64,000 nucleotides of DNA, from NCBI RefSeq assembly GCF_001855385.1, contig NZ_MKIE01000002.1, positions 62,001 through 126,000 on the forward strand, written 5' to 3'. This document shows, piece after piece, positions 14,903 through 23,442 of the stretch (position 1 is its first letter; the number at the start of each line of letters is the position of its first letter). The position numbers and the translations under genes were made by a program. The notes under the pieces were generated by a model. The model was given only the letters and a program-made list of their open reading frames with translations. It was not told where the DNA came from and made no database searches. This stretch comes from Andreesenia angusta (GTDB taxonomy: Bacteria; Bacillota; Clostridia; Tissierellales; Gottschalkiaceae).

Positions 14903-16302
14903 AGATCAGGAAGATATGGCTTTTGGCACTGGCTGCCACTGCAAGTGTTTCGGTGGGCATAAACGTATTCGTACTGGGATCTCTTACAGAGCGGTACTTT
15001 TCAGACTACCTATCTGAAAGCTACAAGGAGCATACGGAGCAGATAGCCGACTACACTAGGCAGGCCTTGCTGAGTGACGAGATATCCTACAGCAAGATGT
15101 CGATAGAGCTAGAGACACATTTGGACGACCCTATAACCAGAATCAAGGTGTATAGCCCAGAGGGAGAGCTACTTGTGGATGTCAAAGACGACTACCATCT
15201 AGACATGGGCGTGGGAAGTCATATGATGGACAGGATGATGGAAAAATTTCAAGAGAAAGTGGATAGCTACTACATAAAGCAAGGTGACGAAATAGTAGGG
15301 ATAGTGAACGTGACAAAGTATAGCTCGGAGGAAAACAGCATAGTAGCTGCCAGGTTCAAGTCCTCTCTTTTCCGGAACAGCCTCTTGTCAGCGGCTATAT
15401 CTGGATGTGCATCTTTAGCGCTTGGGCTTGCGATAAGCAGAAAGATGAGCACAGAGCTGAAAGATACAGAAGAGCTGGCTGAAAGCATACAGCTTGGAGA
15501 ATTCGGAAGTGCTACGAAGTCTTATATAGACGAGGTGGATAGCATTAGAAGAATACTTGCGGAACTAGGCATAAGGCTTAAGCTTAGGCAGAAGAGCAGA
15601 AAAGAGCTTATAGATCAGCTTGTTCATCAGGCTAGGACACCTCTGACTGTGCTGAAGTCGCATCTGGAGGCTATAGAGGACGGAGTGGTCCCCCCAGATG
15701 AAGAGGAGATTAGGATTTGTCAAAACCAGATAGAGAATCTGACTGCAATAATATCCAATATAAGTAGAATGATAGATGCAAGCAAGGAGACGGCAGAGGT
15801 TGAAGTTGAGGAGTTTGAAGTCGGAGATATGCTTAGGCAGATAGTTACAGGCCTTAGGGCTCAGTTTGAAAAGAAGAGGATATCGCTTGAGCTGGAGAGT
15901 TCAGACCAGATTTTAGCCAGAACCGATAAATACAAAGTCAGCCAGGCCATATACAACATAATGACTAACGCATATAAATATACAGAGCCAGAGGGGAAAG
16001 TGACTGTAAGCTATTCGACTGGCGAAGGCATGTTCAAAGTTGAGATAGAGGACACCGGAATAGGCATAGAGTCAGGAGATCTGGAAAAAGTGTTTGAGCC
16101 TTACTACAGAAGTGGTGTAGTCCAGGGAATGGGTGGAGAGGGAATTGGCCTTCACATTGCGAGAGAAAACTTAAATCTAGTGGGCGGAAGCATCTGGGTA
16201 GAGTCGAAGTTTGGCGAAGGGAGCAAGTTCACGGTATCGGTTCCTTTGGAGATCGGGTTCGGAGGTGATATATATGATGAAAAGACTATCAGAGAAATTT
16301 AA
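14899..16302 (+). CDS. Membrane sensor histidine kinase
   Basis: 467 residues. Membrane helix about 7-30, an extracytoplasmic sensor of about 120 residues, second membrane helix about 155-175, HAMP-like linker, then the HisKA domain with VHQARTPLTVLKSHLE (phospho-His) and the HATPase domain with N-box NIMTNAYKYTEPEG, G1 EDTGIGIESG and G2 GGEGIGLHIAREN. Usual H-box is HDLRTP; here HQARTP, seen in some kinases. Partner of the preceding regulator. Its 3' end overlaps the LDCC peptide gene by 29 bases. Confidence 0.94.
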   Translation: MKIRKIWLLALAATASVSVGINVFVLGSLTERYFSDYLSESYKEHTEQIADYTRQALLSDEISYSKMSIELETHLDDPITRIKVYSPEGELLVDVKDDYHLDMGVGSHMMDRMMEKFQEKVDSYYIKQGDEIVGIVNVTKYSSEENSIVAARFKSSLFRNSLLSAAISGCASLALGLAISRKMSTELKDTEELAESIQLGEFGSATKSYIDEVDSIRRILAELGIRLKLRQKSRKELIDQLVHQARTPLTVLKSHLEAIEDGVVPPDEEEIRICQNQIENLTAIISNISRMIDASKETAEVEVEEFEVGDMLRQIVTGLRAQFEKKRISLELESSDQILARTDKYKVSQAIYNIMTNAYKYTEPEGKVTVSYSTGEGMFKVEIEDTGIGIESGDLEKVFEPYYRSGVVQGMGGEGIGLHIARENLNLVGGSIWVESKFGEGSKFTVSVPLEIGFGGDIYDEKTIREI

Positions 16303-16405
16303 AAAGTTTCTAGACACAATAGCTGCTCAGAACGAGACAGTATATGGAAGCTCAAAGATGGACTGCTGTGAGCTCAACAAGAGCTCGAAGAGATCAATCA
16401 AGTGA
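16274..16405 (+). CDS. LDCC-motif putative metal-binding peptide (43 aa)
   Basis: MMKRLSEKFKKFLDTIAAQN... followed by SSKMDCCELNKSSKRSIK. An amphipathic basic helix and then a twin-Cys MDCCELN block match the LDCC-motif clostridial small-protein family, with Met in place of Leu. The ribosome site GGAGGTGAT is a perfect anti-16S match 4-5 bases before the start. Entirely contained at the end of the kinase transcript, overlapping the kinase by 29 bases in another frame. Function unknown; twin Cys suggests metal or thiol chemistry. Confidence 0.75.
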   Translation: MMKRLSEKFKKFLDTIAAQNETVYGSSKMDCCELNKSSKRSIK

Positions 16406-16431
16406 GGCCGCTTACGCAAGCGGTCTTTTTA
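16405..16431 (+). terminator. Intrinsic terminator after the kinase/LDCC genes
   Basis: CCGCTT (16408-16413), loop ACGC, AAGCGG (16418-16423), with extra A-T/G-C closing pairs and TCTTTTT. Its first base is part of the LDCC stop codon. Confidence 0.88.
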
Positions 16432-16508
16432 AATGCGAATTTTTTTCAAAACACCTCAGTTTCGTGGTAGAATGTATACTGTAAATACATAGAATGGGAG
16501 GGTTTGCT

Positions 16509-17786
16509 TTGTTTAAAAAACTGTTTGGATTTGGTAAAAAGAAAGAGGAGATAGAGCAGCTAGTCGAGGAAGGCAAGAAGGAAATAGAGGAAAGCGCCGA
16601 GAAGACTGCCGAAGAGATCTCTGAAAAGACCGAGGTGCTGAGAGAAGAGATCGAAAGAGAGGTAGAAGAGGCCGAGAAGAGAATCGAGCATTTAGACGAA
16701 TATGCAAAGGCCCAGATTGAGACTAGCGAGAAACTTGAGGAGATTGGACACGAGATAGAGGAAGAGCTAGAAGAGCTGGAGAGCGAAGTCGAAACCGAGC
16801 TGCACGAGATAGAGGAGAAGCTTGCCGAAGACGTGGAGCTAGAGGAGACGGAAGAAGAGATAGAAGCCCCTAAGGGGATTTTCGGAAGGCTTAAGGCCGG
16901 ACTTTTAAAGACTAGAAGAGGCATAACAGAGAAGATAGACGGGGTACTGAAGTCCTACAGAAAGATAGACGAGGAGCTGTTCGAAGACCTGGAGGAAGTG
17001 CTTATAATGGCCGACATTGGCGTAGACACAAGCCTCAAGATAATAGAGAATGTAAAAGACAAGGTGAGAGAGAGAAAGATAACGGAAGTAGACGACATAA
17101 AAGGCCTTATAAAAGAAGAGATGAAATCGATACTGAAAGGCGGAGAAAACAGCAAGCTCGACTTTTCCAAATCGCCTAGCATAGTGCTAGTGGTAGGGGT
17201 GAACGGCGCTGGAAAGACGACTACTATAGGAAAGCTTTCTTCAAGGCTTAAAAACGAAGGCAAGAAAGTGCTTATAGCGGCAGGCGACACTTTCAGGGCT
17301 GCGGCCATAGAGCAGCTACAGGAGTGGTCAAACAGGTCTGGAGTAGACATAATAGCCCACAGCGAAGGAGCTGACCCTGCGGCTGTTATATTCGACGGCA
17401 TACAGTCTGCAAAAGCCAAAGGCATAGACGTGTTGATATGTGACACGGCTGGAAGGCTTCACAACAAGGTCAACCTTATGAACGAGCTAAACAAGATATT
17501 CAGGATTGTGGAGAGGGAGTTCCCGGAGGCTAAGAAAGAGGTGCTGCTTGTGGTGGATGCCACTACGGGACAGAACGCAGTCCAGCAGGCCAAGGTGTTC
17601 AAAGAGGCTTGCGACATAACGGGCATAGTGCTCACTAAGCTTGACGGAACTGCAAAAGGTGGAGTTGTGCTTGCTGTGCAGTCCGAGATAAACGTGCCAG
17701 TAAAGCTCGTAGGCGTGGGAGAGAAGCTTGAAGACCTTCAGGACTTCGACCCTGACGAGTTTGTAGACGCCATATTCGAGGGCTAA
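16509..17786 (+). CDS. ftsY: Signal recognition particle receptor FtsY
   Basis: 425 residues from TTG 16509, which has GGGAGGG 6 bases upstream; ATG 16494 has no ribosome site. After a basic amphipathic start (FKKLFGFGKK) comes a very acidic, Glu-rich coiled A domain (about 12-120), then the NG GTPase: GVNGAGKTTTIGKL (G1), AGDTFRAAAIEQL, DTAGRLHNKVNLM (G3) and TKLDGTAKGG (G4). Docks the SRP-ribosome complex at the membrane; partner of Ffh encoded just downstream. Unlike Bacillus, smc is not immediately upstream. Confidence 0.97.
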   Translation: MFKKLFGFGKKKEEIEQLVEEGKKEIEESAEKTAEEISEKTEVLREEIEREVEEAEKRIEHLDEYAKAQIETSEKLEEIGHEIEEELEELESEVETELHEIEEKLAEDVELEETEEEIEAPKGIFGRLKAGLLKTRRGITEKIDGVLKSYRKIDEELFEDLEEVLIMADIGVDTSLKIIENVKDKVRERKITEVDDIKGLIKEEMKSILKGGENSKLDFSKSPSIVLVVGVNGAGKTTTIGKLSSRLKNEGKKVLIAAGDTFRAAAIEQLQEWSNRSGVDIIAHSEGADPAAVIFDGIQSAKAKGIDVLICDTAGRLHNKVNLMNELNKIFRIVEREFPEAKKEVLLVVDATTGQNAVQQAKVFKEACDITGIVLTKLDGTAKGGVVLAVQSEINVPVKLVGVGEKLEDLQDFDPDEFVDAIFEG

Positions 17787-17794
17787 AATTATAG

Positions 17795-17823
17795 TTGACA
17801 AAGAGCCTCAAACGATGTAGAAT
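17795..17823 (+). promoter_or_regulatory. Sigma-A-type promoter of the ylxM-ffh operon
   Basis: TTGACA (17795-17800), 17-bp spacer, TAGAAT (17818-17823). It lies directly after ftsY and drives the SRP/ribosome-biogenesis operon. Confidence 0.85.
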
Positions 17824-17867
17824 AACAACTGTCAAGTAAATAACTTTACAGATGAGAGTTGATAAAA

Positions 17868-18230
17868 TTGTTTGAAAAGATGGTTGAAATCGGAGATTTG
17901 TTTGACTTTTACGGCAATCTCTTAAGCGACAAGCAGAGAACAGTGACAGAGCTTTACTACGTGCAGGACTTCTCGCTCAGCGAGATAGGGGAAAACCTGG
18001 GGATAAGCAGACAGGGAGCGCACGACACTCTTAAGAGGGCCGAAGCTAATCTGTACGGCTACGAAGAGCGACTTGGGCTTGTAGAGAAGTTTGAGCTAAA
18101 CAAGACAAGGCTTAAAAAAATAGTCGAGCTTATAGACTCCATAGAGGCTAAAACTGAAAGCCTCGACATAGAGGGAATAAAATCAGACATTGGTTCTGTA
18201 AAAGAGATATACTCAGATATACTAGATTAG
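17868..18230 (+). CDS. ylxM: YlxM-family DNA-binding protein (UPF0122), SRP-associated
   Basis: 120 residues with an HTH resembling sigma region 4: LSDKQRTVTELYYVQDFSL and ISRQGAHDTLKRAEANLY. Always found before ffh in Firmicutes and reported to modulate SRP; here too it precedes ffh by 16 bases. The family start (…FEKMVEIGDLFDFYG) best fits TTG 17868; TTG 17859 or ATG 17880 are possible. C-terminal third is a charged helix. Confidence 0.9.
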   Translation: MFEKMVEIGDLFDFYGNLLSDKQRTVTELYYVQDFSLSEIGENLGISRQGAHDTLKRAEANLYGYEERLGLVEKFELNKTRLKKIVELIDSIEAKTESLDIEGIKSDIGSVKEIYSDILD

Positions 18231-18246
18231 GCCAGGAGGGATACGA

Positions 18247-19590
18247 ATGGTATTTGAAGGATTGGCTAGCAAGCTTCAGGACACTCTCGACAAGCTGAAA
18301 AGCAAGGGGAGGCTGACTGAAAAAGACGTAGACACAGCCATGAGAGAAGTTAAAATGGCCCTTCTTGAAGCGGACGTAAACTTCAGAGTCGTAAAAGACT
18401 TTATAAAGAAAGTAAAAGAGAGAGCCATAGGCCAGGATGTAATGGGAAGCCTTACGCCTGCGCAACAGGTTATAAAGATAGTGAATGAAGAGCTGACAGA
18501 GCTTATGGGAAAAGAGGAGAGCAAGATAAACTTCGCCTCTAGCCCGCCGACTGTAATCATGATGTGCGGACTCCAGGGAGCTGGAAAGACCACTACTTCC
18601 GGAAAACTGGGAGGGCTTTTCAAGAAGAAAGGCAAGAGGCCGCTTCTTGTGGCATGTGATGTGTACAGACCTGCCGCCATAAAGCAGCTTGAGGTGGTTG
18701 GAGAGAAGCTTGACATACCGGTCTTCAGCATGGGGGACAAGGTGGACCCTGTAAACATAGCCAAGGCTGGTGTAGAGCATGGAAAGAAGAACGGCAACGA
18801 CCTTATAATAATAGACACAGCCGGAAGACTTCACATAGATGACGAGCTTATGGACGAGCTTGGAAATATAAAGTCAGAAGTTCAGCCTCAGGAGATACTG
18901 CTTGTGGTGGACTCGATGACTGGGCAGGACGCAGTTTCCGTGGCAGAGACTTTCGATGAGAAGCTAGACGTAAACGGCGTAGTGCTTACAAAGCTTGATG
19001 GAGACGCCAGAGGTGGTGCTGCTCTTTCTATAAAGGCTGTAACAGGCAAGCCTATAAAGTTCATAGGTATGGGCGAGAAGCTGGACCAGCTGGAGGTCTT
19101 CTATCCAGAGAGGATGTCTTCAAGGATACTTGGCATGGGAGACGTGCTGAGCCTTATAGAGAAGGCGCAGGAGACTTTCGACGCGGACAAGGCCAAAGAG
19201 CTTGAGCAGAAAATAAAGTCTCAGGAGTTCGACTTTGAGGACTTCTTAGGACAGCTTCAGCAGATGAAGAACATGGGGCCGCTTACAGACCTCTTGGGGA
19301 TGATTCCAGGCATGAACTCCAAGCAGATGAAGAATCTCAATGTAGACGAGAGAGAATTCGTAAAGATAGAGGCTATAATCCAGTCTATGACAAGAAAGGA
19401 AAGGCAGAATCCTGACCTTATAGACGGAAGCAGGAGAAAGCGTATAGCCAAGGGAAGTGGAAGCAATATTCAGGATGTGAACAAGCTTCTAAAGCAGTTC
19501 AAGGAAACCAAGAAGATGATGAAGAAGTTTGGGGATCTTGAGAAGACTATGAAGAAAAAAGGGAAGCTGGGCCTTCCGTTTTTCAAATAA
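18247..19590 (+). CDS. ffh: Signal recognition particle protein Ffh (SRP54)
   Basis: 447 residues. N domain four-helix bundle (1-90), G domain with GLQGAGKTTTSGKL, DTAGRLHIDDELM and TKLDGDARGGAAL, and a Met-rich M domain (about 300-447) with LQQMKNMGPLTDLLGMIPGM and SRRKRIAKGSG RNA/signal-binding motifs. Delivers signal-sequence-bearing ribosomes to FtsY. ATG 18247 follows AGGAGGGATACGA. Forms one operon with ylxM and rpsP. Confidence 0.98.
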   Translation: MVFEGLASKLQDTLDKLKSKGRLTEKDVDTAMREVKMALLEADVNFRVVKDFIKKVKERAIGQDVMGSLTPAQQVIKIVNEELTELMGKEESKINFASSPPTVIMMCGLQGAGKTTTSGKLGGLFKKKGKRPLLVACDVYRPAAIKQLEVVGEKLDIPVFSMGDKVDPVNIAKAGVEHGKKNGNDLIIIDTAGRLHIDDELMDELGNIKSEVQPQEILLVVDSMTGQDAVSVAETFDEKLDVNGVVLTKLDGDARGGAALSIKAVTGKPIKFIGMGEKLDQLEVFYPERMSSRILGMGDVLSLIEKAQETFDADKAKELEQKIKSQEFDFEDFLGQLQQMKNMGPLTDLLGMIPGMNSKQMKNLNVDEREFVKIEAIIQSMTRKERQNPDLIDGSRRKRIAKGSGSNIQDVNKLLKQFKETKKMMKKFGDLEKTMKKKGKLGLPFFK

Positions 19591-19629
19591 ATAAAACAAA
19601 TAAAGAGGATTTTCAGAGGAGGAAATTAA

Positions 19630-19899
19630 ATGTCAGTAAAGATAAGATTAACAAGAATGGGTCAAAAGAAGAAGCCTTATTACAGAATAGTTGTAGCGGA
19701 TTCTCGTTCGCCAAGAGACGGTAGAATAATAGAGGCTATAGGAAGCTACAACCCAGTTTCAGAGCCAAAAGAGTTCAAGATAGAAGCAGACAAGGCTGTA
19801 AAGTGGATGCTTACAGGAGCGAAGCCTACAGACACTGTAAACAAGCTTTTCAAAGACAATGGAGTTCTTGAGCAGTTCGAAGCAGCTAAAAAAGCGTAA
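19630..19899 (+). CDS. rpsP: 30S ribosomal protein S16
   Basis: 89 residues beginning [20 protein letters not shown], the S16 signature, with [14 protein letters not shown] downstream. AGAGGAGG ribosome site. Codons are more biased than in neighbours, as expected of a highly expressed gene. Followed 18 bases later by khpA. Confidence 0.98.
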   Translation: MSVKIRLTRMGQKKKPYYRIVVADSRSPRDGRIIEAIGSYNPVSEPKEFKIEADKAVKWMLTGAKPTDTVNKLFKDNGVLEQFEAAKKA

Positions 19900-19917
19900 C
19901 TTCTAGGAGTGAATAAT

Positions 19918-20145
19918 ATGGGTGAATTAGTCAGTATGTTGGCAAAGTCCCTAGTGGACAATCCTGATCAAGTCGAGGTTAAGACTGTAGAGGATGGCCA
20001 GTCTGTAAAGATAGAACTGAAAGTTGCCCCAGATGACATGGGAAAAGTCATAGGAAAGCAAGGCAAGATTGCTAAGGCCATCAGGACGGTAGTCAAGGCC
20101 GCTGCGATAAAAGAGAACAAGAAAGTCACAGTAGATATAGTTTAG
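19918..20145 (+). CDS. khpA: KH-domain RNA-binding protein KhpA (YlqC)
   Basis: 75 residues consisting of one KH domain with the GKQG loop in MGKVIGKQGKIAKAIRTVVKAAA. Partner of KhpB/Jag in RNA binding and cell elongation control in other Firmicutes. ATG 19918 has TAGGAGTG upstream; the GTG at 19909 is less well placed. Standard position between rpsP and rimM. Confidence 0.94.
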   Translation: MGELVSMLAKSLVDNPDQVEVKTVEDGQSVKIELKVAPDDMGKVIGKQGKIAKAIRTVVKAAAIKENKKVTVDIV

Positions 20146-20146
20146 G

Positions 20147-20175
20147 AAAAGGGATTAGTTTAGCTAGTCCTTTTT
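20147..20175 (+). terminator. Hairpin with T-run between khpA and rimM
   Basis: AAAAGGGATTAG (20147-20158), loop TTTAG, CTAGTCCTTTTT (20164-20175); all twelve positions pair, two or three as G-U. It begins right after the khpA stop and should partly separate the abundant rpsP/khpA message from rimM-trmD. Confidence 0.75.
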
Positions 20176-20208
20176 CTAATTAAGGCGAAATATTAGCGAG
20201 GTATATAT

Positions 20209-20703
20209 ATGGAATACTTACAAGTTGGAAAGATATCGAATGTTCATGGCTTGAATGGAGAAGTCAAGGTTATACCGCTTACGGACGATATAAAGCGATT
20301 CGGAGAGCTTGAGGGAGTATATATGGGAATGGACAAGGACTATTTTGAAATAGATAAAGTCAGCTACCAGAAGGGTCAGGCGATTATAAAGTTCAAGGGG
20401 ATATCCAGCCTTGTAGAGGCTGAAGACAAGATAAACTCATTTTTATGGGTCAAGACAGAAGAGGCCAAAAGGCCGGAAGGGGCCTACTTCCTCTTCGAGA
20501 TAATAGGGCTTGAAGTCTACGATGTCTCCGGAAACTACGTGGGCAAGGTGAAAGACGTGCTCCAGCCGGGTGCAAACGACGTCTATGTTGTGAAAAACGG
20601 CGAGAGCGAATACCTCATCCCTGGAATAAAAGAGATAGTCGTAAACATAGACCTTGATGAAAAGAAGATGACTATAGACCCTCTAGAGGGCATGATAGAA
20701 TGA
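20209..20703 (+). CDS. rimM: 16S rRNA processing protein RimM
   Basis: 164 residues. N-terminal RimM beta-barrel ([20 protein letters not shown]) and C-terminal PRC-barrel ([26 protein letters not shown], then [10 protein letters not shown]). Assists 30S head maturation via S19. ATG 20209 has GCGAGG upstream. Ends with ATGA overlap into trmD. Confidence 0.96.
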   Translation: MEYLQVGKISNVHGLNGEVKVIPLTDDIKRFGELEGVYMGMDKDYFEIDKVSYQKGQAIIKFKGISSLVEAEDKINSFLWVKTEEAKRPEGAYFLFEIIGLEVYDVSGNYVGKVKDVLQPGANDVYVVKNGESEYLIPGIKEIVVNIDLDEKKMTIDPLEGMIE

Positions 20704-21431
20704 AAATAGACATACTCACCCTTTTTCCGAATATGTTTCCGCCTGTGCTGAACGAGAGTATAATAGGTAGGGCGTGCGAAAACAACATAGTGGAGCTAAA
20801 CTATGTGGACATAAGGGACTTTTCGAACAACAAGCACAACAAGGTGGACGACTACTCCTACGGCGGAGGGATGGGCATGCTGATGAAGCCGGAGCCCATA
20901 TACGACGCCATAGAGAGTGTAAAGACTGAGAATGCGAGGGTTATATACCTGAGCCCCAAGGGAAGAGTCTACAATCAGCAGCTTGCACTGGAGCTTTCAA
21001 AGGAAGATCATCTTGTGCTCCTCTGCGGACACTACGAGGGCATAGACAGCAGGATAGTAGAACACTATGTGACAGACGAAATCTCCATAGGGGATTATGT
21101 GCTCACGGGCGGAGAGCTTGGAGCCATGGTGGTGGCCGACTCTGTAGTCAGACTTCTGCCAGGCGTGCTGAGCGACGAAGAGTCATTTGTCATAGAGTCC
21201 CACTACGACGGGCTGCTGGAGTACCCTCAGTATACAAGGCCCAGGGAGTTTAGAGGTCACGAGGTCCCTGAGGTGCTTCTCTCCGGGAACCATAAGAAGA
21301 TAGAGGAGTGGAGACATTACGAATCGCTCAAGATCACTTACTCAAACAGGCCGGACATGATAGAAGGCAGAGAGCTTTCGAAAACTGAAAAAAAGATGCT
21401 GGAAAACATAAAAAAAGAATTGAAAAAGTAA
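20700..21431 (+). CDS. trmD: tRNA (guanine37-N1)-methyltransferase TrmD
   Basis: 243 residues. SPOUT-class trefoil knot motifs [23 protein letters not shown] and [16 protein letters not shown] are clear; a [11 protein letters not shown] stretch lies early. Methylates G37 to keep reading frame. Overlaps rimM by four bases; a promoter for rplS is embedded in its last codons. Confidence 0.98.
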   Translation: MKIDILTLFPNMFPPVLNESIIGRACENNIVELNYVDIRDFSNNKHNKVDDYSYGGGMGMLMKPEPIYDAIESVKTENARVIYLSPKGRVYNQQLALELSKEDHLVLLCGHYEGIDSRIVEHYVTDEISIGDYVLTGGELGAMVVADSVVRLLPGVLSDEESFVIESHYDGLLEYPQYTRPREFRGHEVPEVLLSGNHKKIEEWRHYESLKITYSNRPDMIEGRELSKTEKKMLENIKKELKK

Positions 21432-21448
21432 AACAGAGATGATATAAT
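21420..21448 (+). promoter_or_regulatory. Promoter of rplS
   Basis: TTGAAA (21420-21425), 17-bp spacer and consensus TATAAT (21443-21448), overlapping the end of trmD. It gives rplS its own transcript with a short structured leader. Confidence 0.8.
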
Positions 21449-21454
21449 ATTAAA

Positions 21455-21512
21455 GGCAAGACGGACGGTCCTCTGTCGGGAAAACCCGGCAAGAACGGCT
21501 ATGAAGAAGGGA
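21455..21512 (+). ncRNA. Probable ribosomal protein L19 leader
   Basis: Between the promoter and the rplS ribosome site there is a compact leader with GTCGGG-AAAA-CCCGGC (21475-21490) and flanking GACGG/CCTCT and GAACGGC blocks. Firmicute rplS genes carry a known L19 autoregulatory leader in this position; the match is by location and hairpin, not a covariance search. Confidence 0.5.
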
Positions 21513-21522
21513 GGGGAAACCC

Positions 21523-21864
21523 ATGGATATAATCAAAATGCTAGAGCAAGAGCAAATGAGATCAGAACTTACACCTTTCAACGTAGGAGACACTGTAAAG
21601 GTTCACTACAGAGTTGTAGAGGGTACTAGAGAGAGAATTCAGATATTCGAAGGAACTGTACTTAAAAAGCAGAATGGCGGATTGAGAAGCACTTTCACTG
21701 TAAGAAGAATAGCTTCAGGAGTTGGAGTTGAGAGAACTTTCTCGCTACACTCTCCAAAGATAGAGAAGCTTGAAGTAGTAAGAAAAGGTAAGGTAAGAAG
21801 AGCTAAGCTTAACTACCTAAGAGACAGAGTAGGAAAAGCAGCCAAAGTTAAAGAGAAGATGTAA
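21523..21864 (+). CDS. rplS: 50S ribosomal protein L19
   Basis: 113 residues with the L19 core [30 protein letters not shown] and [21 protein letters not shown] strand pattern. GGGAGGGG ribosome site. Located at the 30S-50S bridge. Own promoter upstream and terminator immediately downstream. Confidence 0.98.
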   Translation: MDIIKMLEQEQMRSELTPFNVGDTVKVHYRVVEGTRERIQIFEGTVLKKQNGGLRSTFTVRRIASGVGVERTFSLHSPKIEKLEVVRKGKVRRAKLNYLRDRVGKAAKVKEKM

Positions 21865-21866
21865 TC

Positions 21867-21900
21867 TATAGGGACTGTGCGCAACAGTCCCTATATTTGT
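21867..21900 (+). terminator. Intrinsic terminator of rplS
   Basis: TATAGGGACTGT (21867-21878), loop GCGCA, ACAGTCCCTATA (21884-21895): perfect 12-bp stem, then TTTGT. Short U tract but very stable stem. Confidence 0.85.
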
Positions 21901-21926
21901 ATGGAAGCTAGAGAGGAAGAAGAGAT

Positions 21927-22796
21927 TTGGTAAAAGATATGGATCACATAAACTGGTATCCTGGTCATATGAAAAAGACCAAGGACCTCTTGAGGGACAG
22001 TTTAAAGCTTATAGATATAGTGGTAGAGCTTCTGGACTCGAGGATTCCAAGAAGCAGCAAGAATCCAGATATAGACACGATCATAAACAACAAGCCAAAG
22101 CTGGTGCTTATGAACAAGTCCGACCTCGGGAACGAAGAGGGGAATAGAATCTGGAAAAAACATCTAGAGAATGAAAATACAAAGGTTATGTTTGTAAATG
22201 CGCACAGTCCGAAAGATGGGGCTCGTATAACCAAGGAGATCCAGAGCATCCTCAAAGACAAGATAGAGGAGCGAAAGGCCAAAGGCATAAAGAACGTAAC
22301 AGTGAGGGCCATGATAGTTGGAATCCCCAATGTGGGGAAGTCCACGCTTATAAACTCGCTTTCGGGACGTAAAGGCGCCAAAACTGGAAACAGGCCTGGA
22401 GTCACAAAGGGAAAGCAGTGGATAAAGCTCAAGGGCAATATAGAGCTATTGGACACGCCAGGTATACTCTGGCCTAAGTTTGAAGACCAGGAAGTGGCAA
22501 TGAACCTTGGGTTCACTGGAGCTATAAAAGACGAGGTGCTGGACATAGAGACACTGGCCTTGAGACTTATAGAGAGACTTATCTCTATAGACTCTGCGGT
22601 GCTTGAAGACAGATATGGGATTGAAATCTCAGAAGGTCAGTCGCCGCTTGGTGTCATGGACACAATAGCCCTTGCAAGAGGTGCTGTTGCAAGAAACAAG
22701 GAAATCGACTACACTAGGGTTGCAAACATGGTGCTAGACGAATTTAGAAAAGGCGTGCTTGGGAGGATAACTCTTGAGCTTCCAGAGAGGGAGTGA
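21927..22796 (+). CDS. rbgA: Ribosome biogenesis GTPase RbgA (YlqF)
   Basis: 289 residues. Circularly permuted GTPase: G4 (LMNKSDLG) comes before G1 (GIPNVGKSTLINSL) and G3 (DTPGILWP). N-terminal INWYPGHMKKTK is the family hallmark. Late step of 50S assembly. TTG 21927 is used because GAGAGGAAG lies 8 bases before it; ATG 21939 lacks a ribosome site. Overlaps the rnhB leader region. Confidence 0.95.
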   Translation: MVKDMDHINWYPGHMKKTKDLLRDSLKLIDIVVELLDSRIPRSSKNPDIDTIINNKPKLVLMNKSDLGNEEGNRIWKKHLENENTKVMFVNAHSPKDGARITKEIQSILKDKIEERKAKGIKNVTVRAMIVGIPNVGKSTLINSLSGRKGAKTGNRPGVTKGKQWIKLKGNIELLDTPGILWPKFEDQEVAMNLGFTGAIKDEVLDIETLALRLIERLISIDSAVLEDRYGIEISEGQSPLGVMDTIALARGAVARNKEIDYTRVANMVLDEFRKGVLGRITLELPERE

Positions 22797-22800
22797 TGCC

Positions 22801-23415
22801 TTGAGAGAACTGGAATCAAAGCTGAGAAGTGAGGGCTATAGATATATAGCCTGCGTAGATGAAGTGGGAAGAGGCTGCCTTGCAGGTGATGTGGTAGCCG
22901 CTGCTGTGATAATGCCAGAAGATGGCTTTATAGAAGGTGTAAAGGATTCAAAGAAGCTTTCTCCTAAAAAGAGAGAACAGCTATACTCTGAAATACTCAA
23001 AACTGCAATAGGCGTTGGGATAGGAAGAATCGACGCAGACACCATAGACGAAATCAATATAAGGCAAGCTACGCTTATGGCCATGAAGATGGCTGTAGAG
23101 AACATAGTAGACAGAGAGGGAAGCATAATAACCCCTGAGTATATACTTGTAGACGCCGAGACTATAGATACCGACATACCACAGCAGGCCATAATAAAAG
23201 GAGATGCAACTGTTTACGGAATAGCTGCAGCTTCCATAGTAGGTAAAGTCTACAGAGATAGGCTCTGCGAAGAGTGGGGGAAGCTCTACCCTGAGTACCG
23301 ATTTGAGAAGCATAAAGCTTACGGTACGAAAGAACATAGAGAGCTTATACAAGAACATGGTGCCAGCGAGATTCACAGAAAGAGCTTTTTGAAAAAAATT
23401 TTGGGAGTAGAGTAG
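22801..23415 (+). CDS. rnhB: Ribonuclease HII
   Basis: 204 residues. Catalytic motifs DEVGRGCLAGDVVAAAV, DSKKLSPKKRE and AAASIVGKVYRDRLC carry the acidic residues that cut RNA in RNA-DNA hybrids and at single ribonucleotides. TTG 22801 has GGGAGTG at a spacing of about 5; longer frames lie in rbgA. Standard position after rbgA. Confidence 0.95.
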   Translation: MRELESKLRSEGYRYIACVDEVGRGCLAGDVVAAAVIMPEDGFIEGVKDSKKLSPKKREQLYSEILKTAIGVGIGRIDADTIDEINIRQATLMAMKMAVENIVDREGSIITPEYILVDAETIDTDIPQQAIIKGDATVYGIAAASIVGKVYRDRLCEEWGKLYPEYRFEKHKAYGTKEHRELIQEHGASEIHRKSFLKKILGVE

Positions 23416-23442
23416 AGCGTTTTATTTTAAGGAGGAAACTAA

